Of a stretch of 64,000 nt of DNA, positions 30,906 through 38,990 are shown piece after piece. Each line of letters opens with the position of its first letter. Positions within the stretch are counted from its first letter, which is position 1. The stretch comes from Bacteroidales bacterium (GTDB lineage: Bacteria; Bacteroidota; Bacteroidia; Bacteroidales; UBA932): positions 372,001 through 436,000 of the forward strand of contig JAFRRA010000002.1 of NCBI GenBank assembly GCA_017428325.1, in the 5' to 3' direction. The notes below the pieces were generated by a model that was given only the letters and a program-made list of their open reading frames with translations, searched no databases and was not told the DNA's origin. Made by a program: the position numbers and the translations under genes.

Positions 30906-31893
30906 CAAGCCAAAGGCCATAATCACAGGTATCGAGGCCTACATTCCTGATTATGTGCTGACCAACCAGGAGCTCTCGACCATAGTGGATACCTCGGACG
31001 AATGGATAATGTCCAGGGTAGGCATCAGGGAGAGACGTATCCTCAAGGAAGATGGTCTTGGAACATCCTTCATGGCTTCAATAGCCGTGCAGAGACTGCT
31101 CAAGGCCACACACACAGATCCGTCGGAGGTTCAGATGCTAGTATGCCATACCGTTACTCCGGATATGGTTTTCACGGCTACCTCCAACATAATCTGCGAC
31201 AAGGTCGGCATAAAGAATGCCTGGGGTTATGACACAAACGCAGGCTGCAGCGGGTTCCTGTTCACCTTCGAGACGGTACGCCGTTTCATAGAGACAGGGG
31301 AATACAAGAAAATAGTGCTGGTTTGCGGGGAGAGAATGAGCAGCATAGTCAACTATGAGGACCGTACAACCTGTCCTCTGTTCGGTGACGCTGCCGTTGC
31401 GCTTATGATAGAGCCGAGTGAGGACGACAGCCTGGGATTCCAGGATTCCATCCTTCACGTTGACGGCATCGGCAGAAGATATCTGTATCAGACAGCCGGC
31501 GGAAGCCTCTATCCTGCAAGCCACGACAATGTGGACAAGCGTATGCACTTCATCCACCAGGAGGGTCAGGGCGTATTCAAGTATGCCGTAGTTAATATGG
31601 CAGACGTATCTGAAGAGATGATGAAACGCCACAACCTTACCGCAGAGGATATCGCATACCTGGTTCCTCATCAGGCAAACCTTAGAATAATTGATGCTAC
31701 CGCCAGAAGGATGGGTCTTCCTAAAGAGAAGGTGCTCATCAACATTGACCGTTTCGGCAATACGGCGGGAACGTCCATCCCTCTTGCAATCTGGGACTTC
31801 AAGTCCAGGTTCAAGAAGGGCGACAACCTGATCCTGAGCGCATTCGGAGCGGGATTCACGTGGGGCAGCATCTTCTACAGGTGGGCGTACTAA
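30898..31893 (+). CDS. fabH: 3-oxoacyl-ACP synthase III
   Basis: A 331-residue KAS III with the Cys117-His258-Asn288 triad (NAGCSG, PHQAN, GNTAG) and the terminal AFGAGFTWGS. It starts fatty acid synthesis by condensing acetyl- or branched acyl-CoA with malonyl-ACP. It overlaps rpmF by 8 bases, in a conserved order. tRNA-Arg follows 20 bases after the stop. No plsX is present between rpmF and fabH, which is a common variation. Confidence 0.95.
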   Translation: MHNKPKAIITGIEAYIPDYVLTNQELSTIVDTSDEWIMSRVGIRERRILKEDGLGTSFMASIAVQRLLKATHTDPSEVQMLVCHTVTPDMVFTATSNIICDKVGIKNAWGYDTNAGCSGFLFTFETVRRFIETGEYKKIVLVCGERMSSIVNYEDRTTCPLFGDAAVALMIEPSEDDSLGFQDSILHVDGIGRRYLYQTAGGSLYPASHDNVDKRMHFIHQEGQGVFKYAVVNMADVSEEMMKRHNLTAEDIAYLVPHQANLRIIDATARRMGLPKEKVLINIDRFGNTAGTSIPLAIWDFKSRFKKGDNLILSAFGAGFTWGSIFYRWAY

Positions 31894-31913
31894 AGACAGC
31901 CCTTAAAGGTCTG

Positions 31914-31984
31914 GTCCTATAGTTCAACGGATAGAACGGAAGTTTCCTAAACTTCAAATCTGGGTTCGATTCCCGGTGGGACTA
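31914..31984 (+). tRNA. tRNA-Arg (anticodon CCT)
   Basis: The anticodon arm GAAGT-TTCCTAA-ACTTC carries CCT. D-arm and T-arm (GGGTTCGATTCCC) pair normally, and the acceptor pairs GTCCTAT with GTGGGAC through two GU pairs. ACCA follows directly, so CCA may be encoded. Confidence 0.94.
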
Positions 31985-31987
31985 CCA

Positions 31988-32027
31988 AAACCTCGTATAA
32001 CTTAAAGTTATGCGGGGTTTTTCTTTT
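31988..32027 (+). terminator. Terminator after tRNA-Arg
   Basis: Stem AACCTCGTATAACTT/AAGTTATGCGGGGTT with two mismatches, followed by TTTTTCTTTT. Confidence 0.8.
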
Positions 32028-32096
32028 CCACAGGTTCTCTGTTGATAACTTTTAGGAATTATCATCTCAAATACCTCTTCTAATATGTTTTTTTGT

Positions 32097-32104
32097 TAAC
32101 TTTG
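32097..32104 (+). promoter_or_regulatory. -7 promoter element for the fimbrillin-like locus
   Basis: TAACTTTG, 35 bases upstream of the small peptide gene. The surrounding sequence is AT-rich; no TTTG at the -33 distance. Confidence 0.5.
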
Positions 32105-32139
32105 AAACCCATTGTGCAACCAAATCAACTATCAATAAT

Positions 32140-32289
32140 ATGTTAAAAGTATTTAAAACAACACTCGTAGAGCAATATAAAGCTCCGGTGTGTGAAATCC
32201 AGTACCTCCAGTCAGAAGGCATCATATGTGCCAGCGGAGACGGCTCCATCGAAGATTGGGAGGATGACGGAGATCCTATTACTATCTAA
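32140..32289 (+). CDS. Small peptide of 49 residues upstream of the fimbrillin-like gene
   Basis: The gene runs ATG to TAA. The N-terminal half is basic/amphipathic (MLKVFKTTLVEQYKAPVCEI). A Gly/Ser turn (CASGDGS) follows, with an acidic C-terminus (IEDWEDDGDPITI). There is no signal peptide. Similar short proteins with a KAP-V/E-I pattern, a CASG-like turn and an acidic tail often precede secreted adhesin or fimbrillin genes in Bacteroidota; that is from memory. It sits behind a -7 element and 12 bases before the lipoprotein gene, so both are probably one transcript. Function unknown. Confidence 0.65.
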   Translation: MLKVFKTTLVEQYKAPVCEIQYLQSEGIICASGDGSIEDWEDDGDPITI

Positions 32290-32301
32290 AACCCTGCAGT
32301 T

Positions 32302-34434
32302 ATGGCAAAGAATTTCAAATCTTATGTTTTGAGTGCTTTGGCAGTAGCTGCCATTGCATTCTCCAGTTGCTCGAAGAGCGATGAAGGAATGACTCCTGCC
32401 CAGAAGAAAGACTTCTCAGTTGTCCTTTCTGGTGTATCTACCAAGACTACCAATAACGGCATGAAAACCGAGTGGAAAGCTAATGATGCAATAAATCTTT
32501 TCCATTGTGTTGCAGGTACAACCACTTATGTCAGTGATGGTGAATTCAAGACATCTGACAATGGTGCCACAGCTACCTTTAAAGGTACCCTTGCAGAAGG
32601 TTTTGATGATACTAAAACCTATAACTGGTATGCCATTTATCCATATAATAAATATAATACAACTCCTGCTAATACTGGAGATGATGGCTATGTTGTAATA
32701 GGAAGCAAGAGTAATGCAAAACAGTCTCAGACAGGAAACAACAGTACTGCCCACATAAGTGGAACTAACTATCCTGTTGCTGGTGTTGTAGAGAAAATAG
32801 CCGGCACAGAAAAGCCTTCATTTACTATGAAGCATCTTACGGCTCTTGTTGCTATTACTGTTAAAAACGGAACAACGGCTCCAATTACCGTTTCCAATGT
32901 TGCTTTGACTTCTGATCCGATAACAACTCCAGATATCGTTGGTACTTATTTTATTGATTTTGCAAGTTCCGGTACCCCTGTTTATAAAAAAAGCGGTGAT
33001 ACTTATGTAAGCAATACCGCAAGTCTGGAAGTTAAGAATGGAGAGGAAATTGCACCTGGCAAAACTGCAACATTCTATATGGCTGTTAAACCTTTCCAAG
33101 TAGCAAATGGTGATGACTTCACTGTCTCTATTACTGGATCTAATGGAGTAGACGAAAAGACAATAACTTCTCCTAAAGACTTTGACTTTGAAGCAGGAAA
33201 GGTAAAAACAATCAACTATACTTATACTAATACCGTTGCTACTTACGACTTTGAGGACTGCGCAACCATCAACCAGTTAGCAGAAGCCGCCGGAAGTACA
33301 GAAACTGAATACTTCGGTAAACTTACAAATGCTGTCATTTCGTTTGTTGGAAACACCCAAAATGCAATCATTAAGGATGCCTCAGGTTCAGCTTTGGTTT
33401 ACAAGTCAAGCCATGGCCTTAAGCAGGGCCAGACCTTCTCTGGAACAATGACTATCAAGGTTAAAGCATATCAGGGATTAAATGAGATTACTGCAATTGA
33501 TGCTTCATTCACTGGCACAGAAACTAATGTAGATCCTGAAGAGTTGACAGTAGCCCAGCTAATTGGCAATTACTCTACATATCAGAACGCTTATGCAAAA
33601 CTGACCGGTCTGGAAGTTACTGCAGTGGACGGAAAGAATGTTAGTGTAAAAGATGGCACAAATGCTTATTTGGTTTTCACCAATTATGGCAATGCTTCTT
33701 GTGCTGTAGGTGACAAGATAACTGTATTAGGAACAGTTACCAGACACAACACTGATGAAGAACTCAAGGTTTGGAAGGCTGATGACATAACAGTTACCTA
33801 CCATGCTCCAACAACACATAAGGTAACCTTCACTCAGCCAACAGATGGCAGCGGATCGTTTACCGTAAGTGTTGACGGCTCAAATATTTCAACTGGGGCT
33901 GATGTAATGGAAGGCAAGACTGTTACTATCACAGCCACAGCAAATTCTGGATACAAGTTCTCTTCATGGACAGTAAGTGGTGCAACACCTGCATCAGCTA
34001 CATCATCACCAACAACCTTCGAAATGGGTTCTTCCGATGTTGCCATATCAGCTTCATTTGTAAGTGCTGGAGTCGATCTGATAGACTTCTCAACTTTGGG
34101 ACTGACCAATGGGACGGCATATAATGATCCGTTTACACAAGGTGATTTTACTATCACTTTCCCTGCAAAAGGAAATAACGGAAAGTATTATACTTCTGGT
34201 ACAGCTATACGTAGTTATGGCGGTTGTACTTTTATTGTTGCTTCTACCACTAAAACTATAAGCAAAATAGAACTTACATACGGTGCAGATGACGGTACAA
34301 ATGCGATTACTGCTAATGTGGGAACCTTCAGTACTGACACATGGACTGGCTCTGCAAAATCTGTTACATTCACAGTGGGTGGAACAAGTGGTCATAGAAG
34401 AATCAAAGCTGTTAAAGTTACATATAGCGATTAA
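32302..34434 (+). CDS. Fimbrillin-like multidomain surface lipoprotein
   Basis: A 710-residue protein with a lipoprotein signal (Cys23 in AFSSCSKSD). Residues about 35-310 look like a fimbrillin/Mfa-type domain, with WKANDAINLF and a KHLTALVAITVK strand. An OB-fold-like region follows (about 315-490; VAQLIGNYSTYQNAYAKLTG, GDKITVLGTVTRH), then an InlB B-repeat-like domain (about 495-590; GKTVTITATANSGYKFSSW). The beta-rich C-terminal domain ends IKAVKVTYSD. It is probably surface-exposed. The coding sequence is visibly AT-richer than its neighbours, as expected for a variable adhesin. The domain mix is more like a modular adhesin than a polymerising pilin. Confidence 0.75.
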   Translation: MAKNFKSYVLSALAVAAIAFSSCSKSDEGMTPAQKKDFSVVLSGVSTKTTNNGMKTEWKANDAINLFHCVAGTTTYVSDGEFKTSDNGATATFKGTLAEGFDDTKTYNWYAIYPYNKYNTTPANTGDDGYVVIGSKSNAKQSQTGNNSTAHISGTNYPVAGVVEKIAGTEKPSFTMKHLTALVAITVKNGTTAPITVSNVALTSDPITTPDIVGTYFIDFASSGTPVYKKSGDTYVSNTASLEVKNGEEIAPGKTATFYMAVKPFQVANGDDFTVSITGSNGVDEKTITSPKDFDFEAGKVKTINYTYTNTVATYDFEDCATINQLAEAAGSTETEYFGKLTNAVISFVGNTQNAIIKDASGSALVYKSSHGLKQGQTFSGTMTIKVKAYQGLNEITAIDASFTGTETNVDPEELTVAQLIGNYSTYQNAYAKLTGLEVTAVDGKNVSVKDGTNAYLVFTNYGNASCAVGDKITVLGTVTRHNTDEELKVWKADDITVTYHAPTTHKVTFTQPTDGSGSFTVSVDGSNISTGADVMEGKTVTITATANSGYKFSSWTVSGATPASATSSPTTFEMGSSDVAISASFVSAGVDLIDFSTLGLTNGTAYNDPFTQGDFTITFPAKGNNGKYYTSGTAIRSYGGCTFIVASTTKTISKIELTYGADDGTNAITANVGTFSTDTWTGSAKSVTFTVGGTSGHRRIKAVKVTYSD

Positions 34435-34456
34435 TTAGATTTTTCTATGTTTTTTA

Positions 34457-34491
34457 GAGGCTGACCCATAATTCGGTCAGCCTCTTTTTTT
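34457..34491 (+). terminator. Terminator of the fimbrillin-like gene
   Basis: Perfect 10-bp stem GAGGCTGACC/GGTCAGCCTC with an 8-base loop and seven T after it, 20 bases past the stop. Confidence 0.88.
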
Positions 34492-34537
34492 ATCGCTGAT
34501 GAATAATGCAAAAGACTCTCAAGCAATCGGGATATGG

Positions 34538-34693
34538 CTATTGTTCCATGCCGGTGCGGTAGCCGTCCATGAAAGCGGACCAGTTGGAGATGAGTTCGAT
34601 GGCAAACCAGGCTACAATGACTGTTATTGTAAGCCAAATAATCTGTTTTCTGTTTTCACTGATGAAAGACTTCAACTTTTTCATTGTTTCCAT
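34538..34693 (-). CDS. Small single-pass membrane protein, 51 residues
   Basis: Starts METMKKLKSFISENRKQ and continues with one transmembrane segment (IIWLTITVIVAWFAIELI) and a short tail NWSAFMDGYRTGMEQ. A basic N-terminus, one membrane helix and a Trp/Tyr-rich tail make a coherent small membrane protein. An alternative ATG lies three codons in. I recall similar KKLKxFxxxN...W..A.F...DGY proteins in Bacteroidales, without known function. It is a lone gene on the minus strand between the fimbrillin-like gene and hydF, divergent from hydF. Confidence 0.65.
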   Translation of the reverse strand: METMKKLKSFISENRKQIIWLTITVIVAWFAIELISNWSAFMDGYRTGMEQ

Positions 34694-34771
34694 TTGTTTT
34701 TGAATTTATACACGTGTGCAATTTAAATGGCTGTATAGACGGGCGGTTGCCAAATGGTAAATAAATTTGAT

Positions 34772-34779
34772 TACATTTG
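34772..34779 (+). promoter_or_regulatory. -7 promoter element for hydF
   Basis: TACATTTG, 70 bases before the ATG, with GTTG 22 bases upstream as a weak -33 candidate. Confidence 0.45.
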
Positions 34780-34849
34780 AAGAAAATGTTGATCCTGTTA
34801 TCGTGTAAGTTGATTATGCGTTTGAATCGTTTGTCAAGAATCTGATATT

Positions 34850-36061
34850 ATGGAAGTTAGAAATATTATTGTGTTGGGGCGCAGAAATGTGGGAAAGAGT
34901 TCCCTGGTTAATCTTTTGACAGGGCAGAATGTATCCATTGTTTCTGATGTTGCTGGTACGACCACTGATCCTGTGCGCAAGAGGATGGAGATTAAGGGTG
35001 TGGGGCCGTGCAATATCGTAGACACGGCCGGTGTGGATGACAGTGGGGATGTGGGGGCCTTGAGAAGTGATGCGTCGCTGAGGCAGGTTGTAGGGGCGGA
35101 TCTGGCGCTTCTTGTCTTTACCGGGAATACTTTTGGAGATTATGAAAGGGCTTTGGCAGAGGCGTTGAAGAAGAGCAAGGCCCCGTTTATACTGGTTCAT
35201 AATCAAGAAGATATAGAGCATCTGGAGGAGGATGTGAGAGCCTCTCTCAGCGATGAATTCATGTGCCCTGTAGTGAGGTTTACCTGCTTGAAGAACATAA
35301 GCGAAATGTATATCTCTGAACTTGTTGATGCTATCTCAGGGTTACTGAAGAGTTCAGGTGAGTCTGATATGGACTTGGTTCCAAAGTCATTGGCCGGGGA
35401 AGGGGATAGGGTGTTGCTCGTTTGTCCGATAGATGAGGGAGCTCCTGAAGGAAGGCTGATTCTCCCTCAGGTTCAGGTCCTTCGCAGTCTTTTGGATAAC
35501 AAGGCCGTAGTAACTGTTATCCAGCCATCTGAACTCAAGGATGTATTTCCTGGAGGGAAGTATAAGGTTGTGATAACGGACAGCCAGGCTTTCTCGGAGG
35601 TGGCTGCAGCGGTGCCGAAAGGTATTCCTGTTGGAAGTTTCAGCATATTGTTTGCCCGAAGAAAGGGGCCGTTCAAATTGTTTATGGAGTCGGTCGCAGC
35701 GATTGACTTGCTTAAGGACGGGGACAAGGTCCTGATAATGGAAAGTTGCACACACAGAGCAAGTTGCGATGATATTGGCAGGGTAAAGATTCCTGCTTTG
35801 CTTCGCCGTTTCACCGGAAAGGAACTGTCTTTTGAATTTGTTTCGGGGAATGACCCGTTGCCTGAGGATTTCCAGTCATTTGCCATTGCACTTCAGTGCG
35901 GGGGATGTATGGCCACTGCTACACAGATAAGTTCCAGAGTTGCGGCTGTCGCTGAGAATAATGTTCCTGTGACAAACTATGGTCTTGCCATTGCCTATAT
36001 GAAAGGCCTGTTCTCAAACTGCAATTTCAAAGAATTTTTGAAATTGGTATCAGAGAAATAG
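34850..36061 (+). CDS. hydF: [FeFe]-hydrogenase maturation GTPase HydF
   Basis: A 403-residue protein with an N-terminal Era-like GTPase domain (P-loop GRRNVGKSS, DTAG), a dimerisation domain and an iron-sulfur domain with Cys300-Thr-His302 and Cys350-Gly-Gly-Cys353. HydF carries the diiron precursor of the H-cluster to hydrogenase. The usual motif is CxH...HCxxC. Here the residue before Cys350 is Gln349 instead of His, while all three cysteines and His302 remain. hydE, hydG and the hydrogenase gene are not in the window. It is the only gene in this stretch that points to hydrogen metabolism. Confidence 0.9.
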   Translation: MEVRNIIVLGRRNVGKSSLVNLLTGQNVSIVSDVAGTTTDPVRKRMEIKGVGPCNIVDTAGVDDSGDVGALRSDASLRQVVGADLALLVFTGNTFGDYERALAEALKKSKAPFILVHNQEDIEHLEEDVRASLSDEFMCPVVRFTCLKNISEMYISELVDAISGLLKSSGESDMDLVPKSLAGEGDRVLLVCPIDEGAPEGRLILPQVQVLRSLLDNKAVVTVIQPSELKDVFPGGKYKVVITDSQAFSEVAAAVPKGIPVGSFSILFARRKGPFKLFMESVAAIDLLKDGDKVLIMESCTHRASCDDIGRVKIPALLRRFTGKELSFEFVSGNDPLPEDFQSFAIALQCGGCMATATQISSRVAAVAENNVPVTNYGLAIAYMKGLFSNCNFKEFLKLVSEK

Positions 36062-36097
36062 CAGAATTCGCGGAATTTTCTATATTTTTGTGATTGC

Positions 36098-36123
36098 CCC
36101 GTCCGTAAAGGCTCGGGTTTTTA
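36098..36123 (+). terminator. Possible weak terminator after hydF
   Basis: An imperfect CCCG-CC/GG-CGGG stem followed by TTTTT, between hydF and ppdK. The internal loop makes it uncertain. Confidence 0.4.
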
Positions 36124-36169
36124 ACTTTTGTGGAAAGCAAATAGAGATAATATATTAAAATTCAAAACG

Positions 36170-38887
36170 ATGTCAGAAGTAAAAAGAGTTTACCGCTTTG
36201 GCGGTGTAAATGCCGATGGTGACGGCTCCATGCGTAACCTTCTCGGCGGAAAGGGAGCTAACCTTGCAGAAATGTGTAAGCTCGGAATCCCTGTACCGGC
36301 TGGTTTCACAATCACCACAGACACTTGCAACGAGTATTACGATCTGGGATGTAAGTTCCCTGAAGGCCTTAAGGCTGAGGTTGATGCAGCTCTTGCTGCT
36401 ACTGAGGAGATTATGGGCCGCAAGTTCGGTGACCCAAAGAATCCTCTCCTGGTTTCATGCCGTAGCGGTGCCAGAAGCTCAATGCCTGGTATGATGGAGA
36501 CCGTGCTTAACATTGGTCTTTGCTCTGAGACAATTCCTGGCCTTATCGAGGCAACCAAGAACCCTAGATTCGTATATGACGCATACAGACGTCTGATCAT
36601 GATGTACTCTGATGTCGTTATGGAGAAGGCTGAGGGCATCGAGCCTTCAGACGGAAACGGTATTCGCCAGCAGCTTGACCGTATGCTTGCAAAGGTAAAG
36701 TCAGAGAAGGGTTATGCTTCTGACACTGACCTTACTGAGGAAGATCTGAAGGCTCTCTGCGAGGACTTCAAGATCAGGGTAAAGCAGGAACTCGGCAAGC
36801 CATTCCCGGATAACGCTATGGACCAGCTCTGGGGCGGTATCGCAGCCGTGTTCAAATCCTGGAACGGTAAGAGAGCGGTTTCCTACAGGAAGATCGAGGG
36901 AATTCCAGACACGTGGGGAACAGCAGTATCCGTACAGAGTATGGTATTCGGTAACATGGGTGAGAACTCAGCAACCGGTGTTGCTTTCTCACGTAACCCT
37001 GCAACCGGAGAGAACAAGTTCTACGGCGAGTGGCTGATCAACGCTCAGGGAGAGGACGTTGTGGCTGGTATCCGCACTCCAAACCCTCTGAACGATTCCA
37101 CTAAGAGCGAGCACAACCAGCATCTGCTTTCACTCGAAAAGGCTATGCCGGATGTATACGAGCAGCTGAACACCATCCAGCACAATCTGGAGCAGCATTT
37201 CCACGATATGCAGGACCTCGAGTTCACTATCCAGGACGGAAAGCTCTGGATGCTCCAGTGCCGTGTAGGAAAGCGTACCGGTCTGGCAGCCCTGAACATG
37301 GCTATGGACATGCTTGCAGAAGGTCTTATCGACGAGAAGACTGCTGTAATGAGGGTCGCTCCTAAGCAGCTCGACGAGATTCTGCACCCGATTCTGGACG
37401 CTACCCAGGAGAAGAAGTTCACTCCTGTGGCTCACGGACTTCCGGCAGGTCCTGGCGGATCTGTAGGAAGAATCGTCTTCACTCCGGAGGCTGCCGTTGA
37501 GGCCGCCAAGAGAAAGGAGAAGGTTATCCTCGTCCGCGAGGAGACCAACCCTGAGGATGTTGAGGGTATGAGGGCTGCTGACGGCCTTCTGACCGCAAGA
37601 GGAGGTATGACTTCCCATGCCGCTCTGGTTGCAAGAGGATGGGGCAAGTGCTGCATCGTAGGATGCGACGCAGTTCACATCAACATGCTCACAAGAACCA
37701 TGACTATCGGTGACAAGGCTTACAAGGAAGGAGACGTATTCTCACTGAACGGAATTCGCGGACTCGTTTATGACCAGGCAGTTCCGACAATCAACGCTTC
37801 CGAGAACAAGAGCTTCATAGACTATATGAAGATCGTTGACAAGTACCGTGTTCTGGGCGTTAGGACCAACGCTGACAACCCTGATGATGCACAGACAGCT
37901 CTCAACTTCGGCGCTGAGGGAATCGGACTGTTCCGTATCGAGCATATGTTCTACGGAAAGAACTCCGAGGAGCCTCTTGCTAAACTCCGCAAGATGATCC
38001 TTTCCAACACTCCTGCAGAGAGAAAGATGGCTCTGGATGAGCTGGAACCATATGTAACAGCTTCTGTAAGGGCTACTATGAAGGTTATGGACGGCAAGCC
38101 AGTTACCTTCCGTCTGCTCGACCCGCCATTGCACGAGTTCGTTCCTCAGTCCGCAGAGAAGAGGCAGGAACTTGCAAACGCCCTCCATATCACACTTGAG
38201 GACGTTGCAAAGAGAGGCGAGGCTCTCCATGAGGTTAACCCTATGATGGGTCACCGTGGAGTACGTCTGGGTATCTCCTATCCTGAGATTTCCGAGATGC
38301 AGTTCAGGGCAATCTTCACCGCTACGGCACAGCTCATCAACGAGGGCTATCATCCGCAGCCGGAGATCATGATCCCTGTAACTATCTCTTACAAGGAGCT
38401 CAACGACCAGAAGGCAATCTGCGAGAGGGCTTACGACCAGGTATTCAAGCAGACCGGAATCGAGATCAAGTACCTCTTCGGAACTATGATCGAGATCCCA
38501 AGGGCAGCAATCATGGCAGACCGCATGGCAAGGACCGCACAGTTCTTCTCATTCGGAACCAACGACCTGACCCAGATGACCTTCGGTTTCTCAAGGGACG
38601 ACGTCGGAGGCTTTATGCAGGACTACATCGACAAGAAGATTATCGCTGCCGATCCGTTCCAGAGCATTGACCCTCATTCAGTTGGAAAACTTGTAGAGAT
38701 GGGTGTCAAGGGTGGACGCACAACCAATCCTAACCTGAAGTGCGGTGTCTGCGGCGAGCACGGTGGAGACCCTGCTTCCGTAGAGCTGTTCCACAAGTTC
38801 GGAATGAACTACGTTTCCTGCTCACCGTTCCGTGTTCCAATCGCACGCCTTGCAGCCGCCCAGGCAGCCATCAAGAGCTACAAGTAG
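36170..38887 (+). CDS. ppdK: Pyruvate, phosphate dikinase
   Basis: I start at MSEVKRVYRFGG (36170); the upstream in-frame TTG start lacks support. The 905-residue enzyme has the N-terminal ATP-grasp domain (GGKGANLAEM, GIPVPAGFT), the swivelling His domain with the phosphorylated His in GGMTSHAALVARGWG, and the C-terminal PEP/pyruvate barrel (GTMIEIPRAA, FFSFGTNDLTQM, CGVCGEHGGDP). It interconverts pyruvate and PEP with ATP/AMP and phosphate or pyrophosphate. It is common in anaerobic Bacteroidales. Codon use is strongly biased, as in highly expressed genes. The gene ends with a double hairpin. Confidence 0.97.
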   Translation: MSEVKRVYRFGGVNADGDGSMRNLLGGKGANLAEMCKLGIPVPAGFTITTDTCNEYYDLGCKFPEGLKAEVDAALAATEEIMGRKFGDPKNPLLVSCRSGARSSMPGMMETVLNIGLCSETIPGLIEATKNPRFVYDAYRRLIMMYSDVVMEKAEGIEPSDGNGIRQQLDRMLAKVKSEKGYASDTDLTEEDLKALCEDFKIRVKQELGKPFPDNAMDQLWGGIAAVFKSWNGKRAVSYRKIEGIPDTWGTAVSVQSMVFGNMGENSATGVAFSRNPATGENKFYGEWLINAQGEDVVAGIRTPNPLNDSTKSEHNQHLLSLEKAMPDVYEQLNTIQHNLEQHFHDMQDLEFTIQDGKLWMLQCRVGKRTGLAALNMAMDMLAEGLIDEKTAVMRVAPKQLDEILHPILDATQEKKFTPVAHGLPAGPGGSVGRIVFTPEAAVEAAKRKEKVILVREETNPEDVEGMRAADGLLTARGGMTSHAALVARGWGKCCIVGCDAVHINMLTRTMTIGDKAYKEGDVFSLNGIRGLVYDQAVPTINASENKSFIDYMKIVDKYRVLGVRTNADNPDDAQTALNFGAEGIGLFRIEHMFYGKNSEEPLAKLRKMILSNTPAERKMALDELEPYVTASVRATMKVMDGKPVTFRLLDPPLHEFVPQSAEKRQELANALHITLEDVAKRGEALHEVNPMMGHRGVRLGISYPEISEMQFRAIFTATAQLINEGYHPQPEIMIPVTISYKELNDQKAICERAYDQVFKQTGIEIKYLFGTMIEIPRAAIMADRMARTAQFFSFGTNDLTQMTFGFSRDDVGGFMQDYIDKKIIAADPFQSIDPHSVGKLVEMGVKGGRTTNPNLKCGVCGEHGGDPASVELFHKFGMNYVSCSPFRVPIARLAAAQAAIKSYK

Positions 38888-38898
38888 CAGAAAACAAA

Positions 38899-38923
38899 AT
38901 CGCTGAGAATAAAGCTCAGCGAT
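38899..38923. repeat. Head-to-head pair of the 9-mer forming a hairpin
   Basis: ATCGCTGAG at 38899-38907 and CTCAGCGAT at 38915-38923, separated by AATAAAG, form a perfect 9-bp stem just after the ppdK stop. It precedes a separate T-rich terminator. Confidence 0.85.
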
Positions 38924-38933
38924 GGAGTAAAGT

Positions 38934-38964
38934 AAAGGCTCGGATTTCTCCGGGCCTTTTTCTT
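38934..38964 (+). terminator. Terminator of ppdK
   Basis: Stem AAAGGCTCGGA/TCCGGGCCTTT with a TTTC loop, then TTCTTC. It also lies close to the phoH stop on the other strand. Confidence 0.8.
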
Positions 38965-38990
38965 CTAGTTATTGCAATTGGCAAAAACTT

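Noticed and set aside
34431-34637. A 68-codon minus-strand frame near the fimbrillin terminator
   Set aside because: It runs through the terminator hairpin and has no protein-like pattern; the 51-codon frame at 34538-34693 in another frame is the better candidate.
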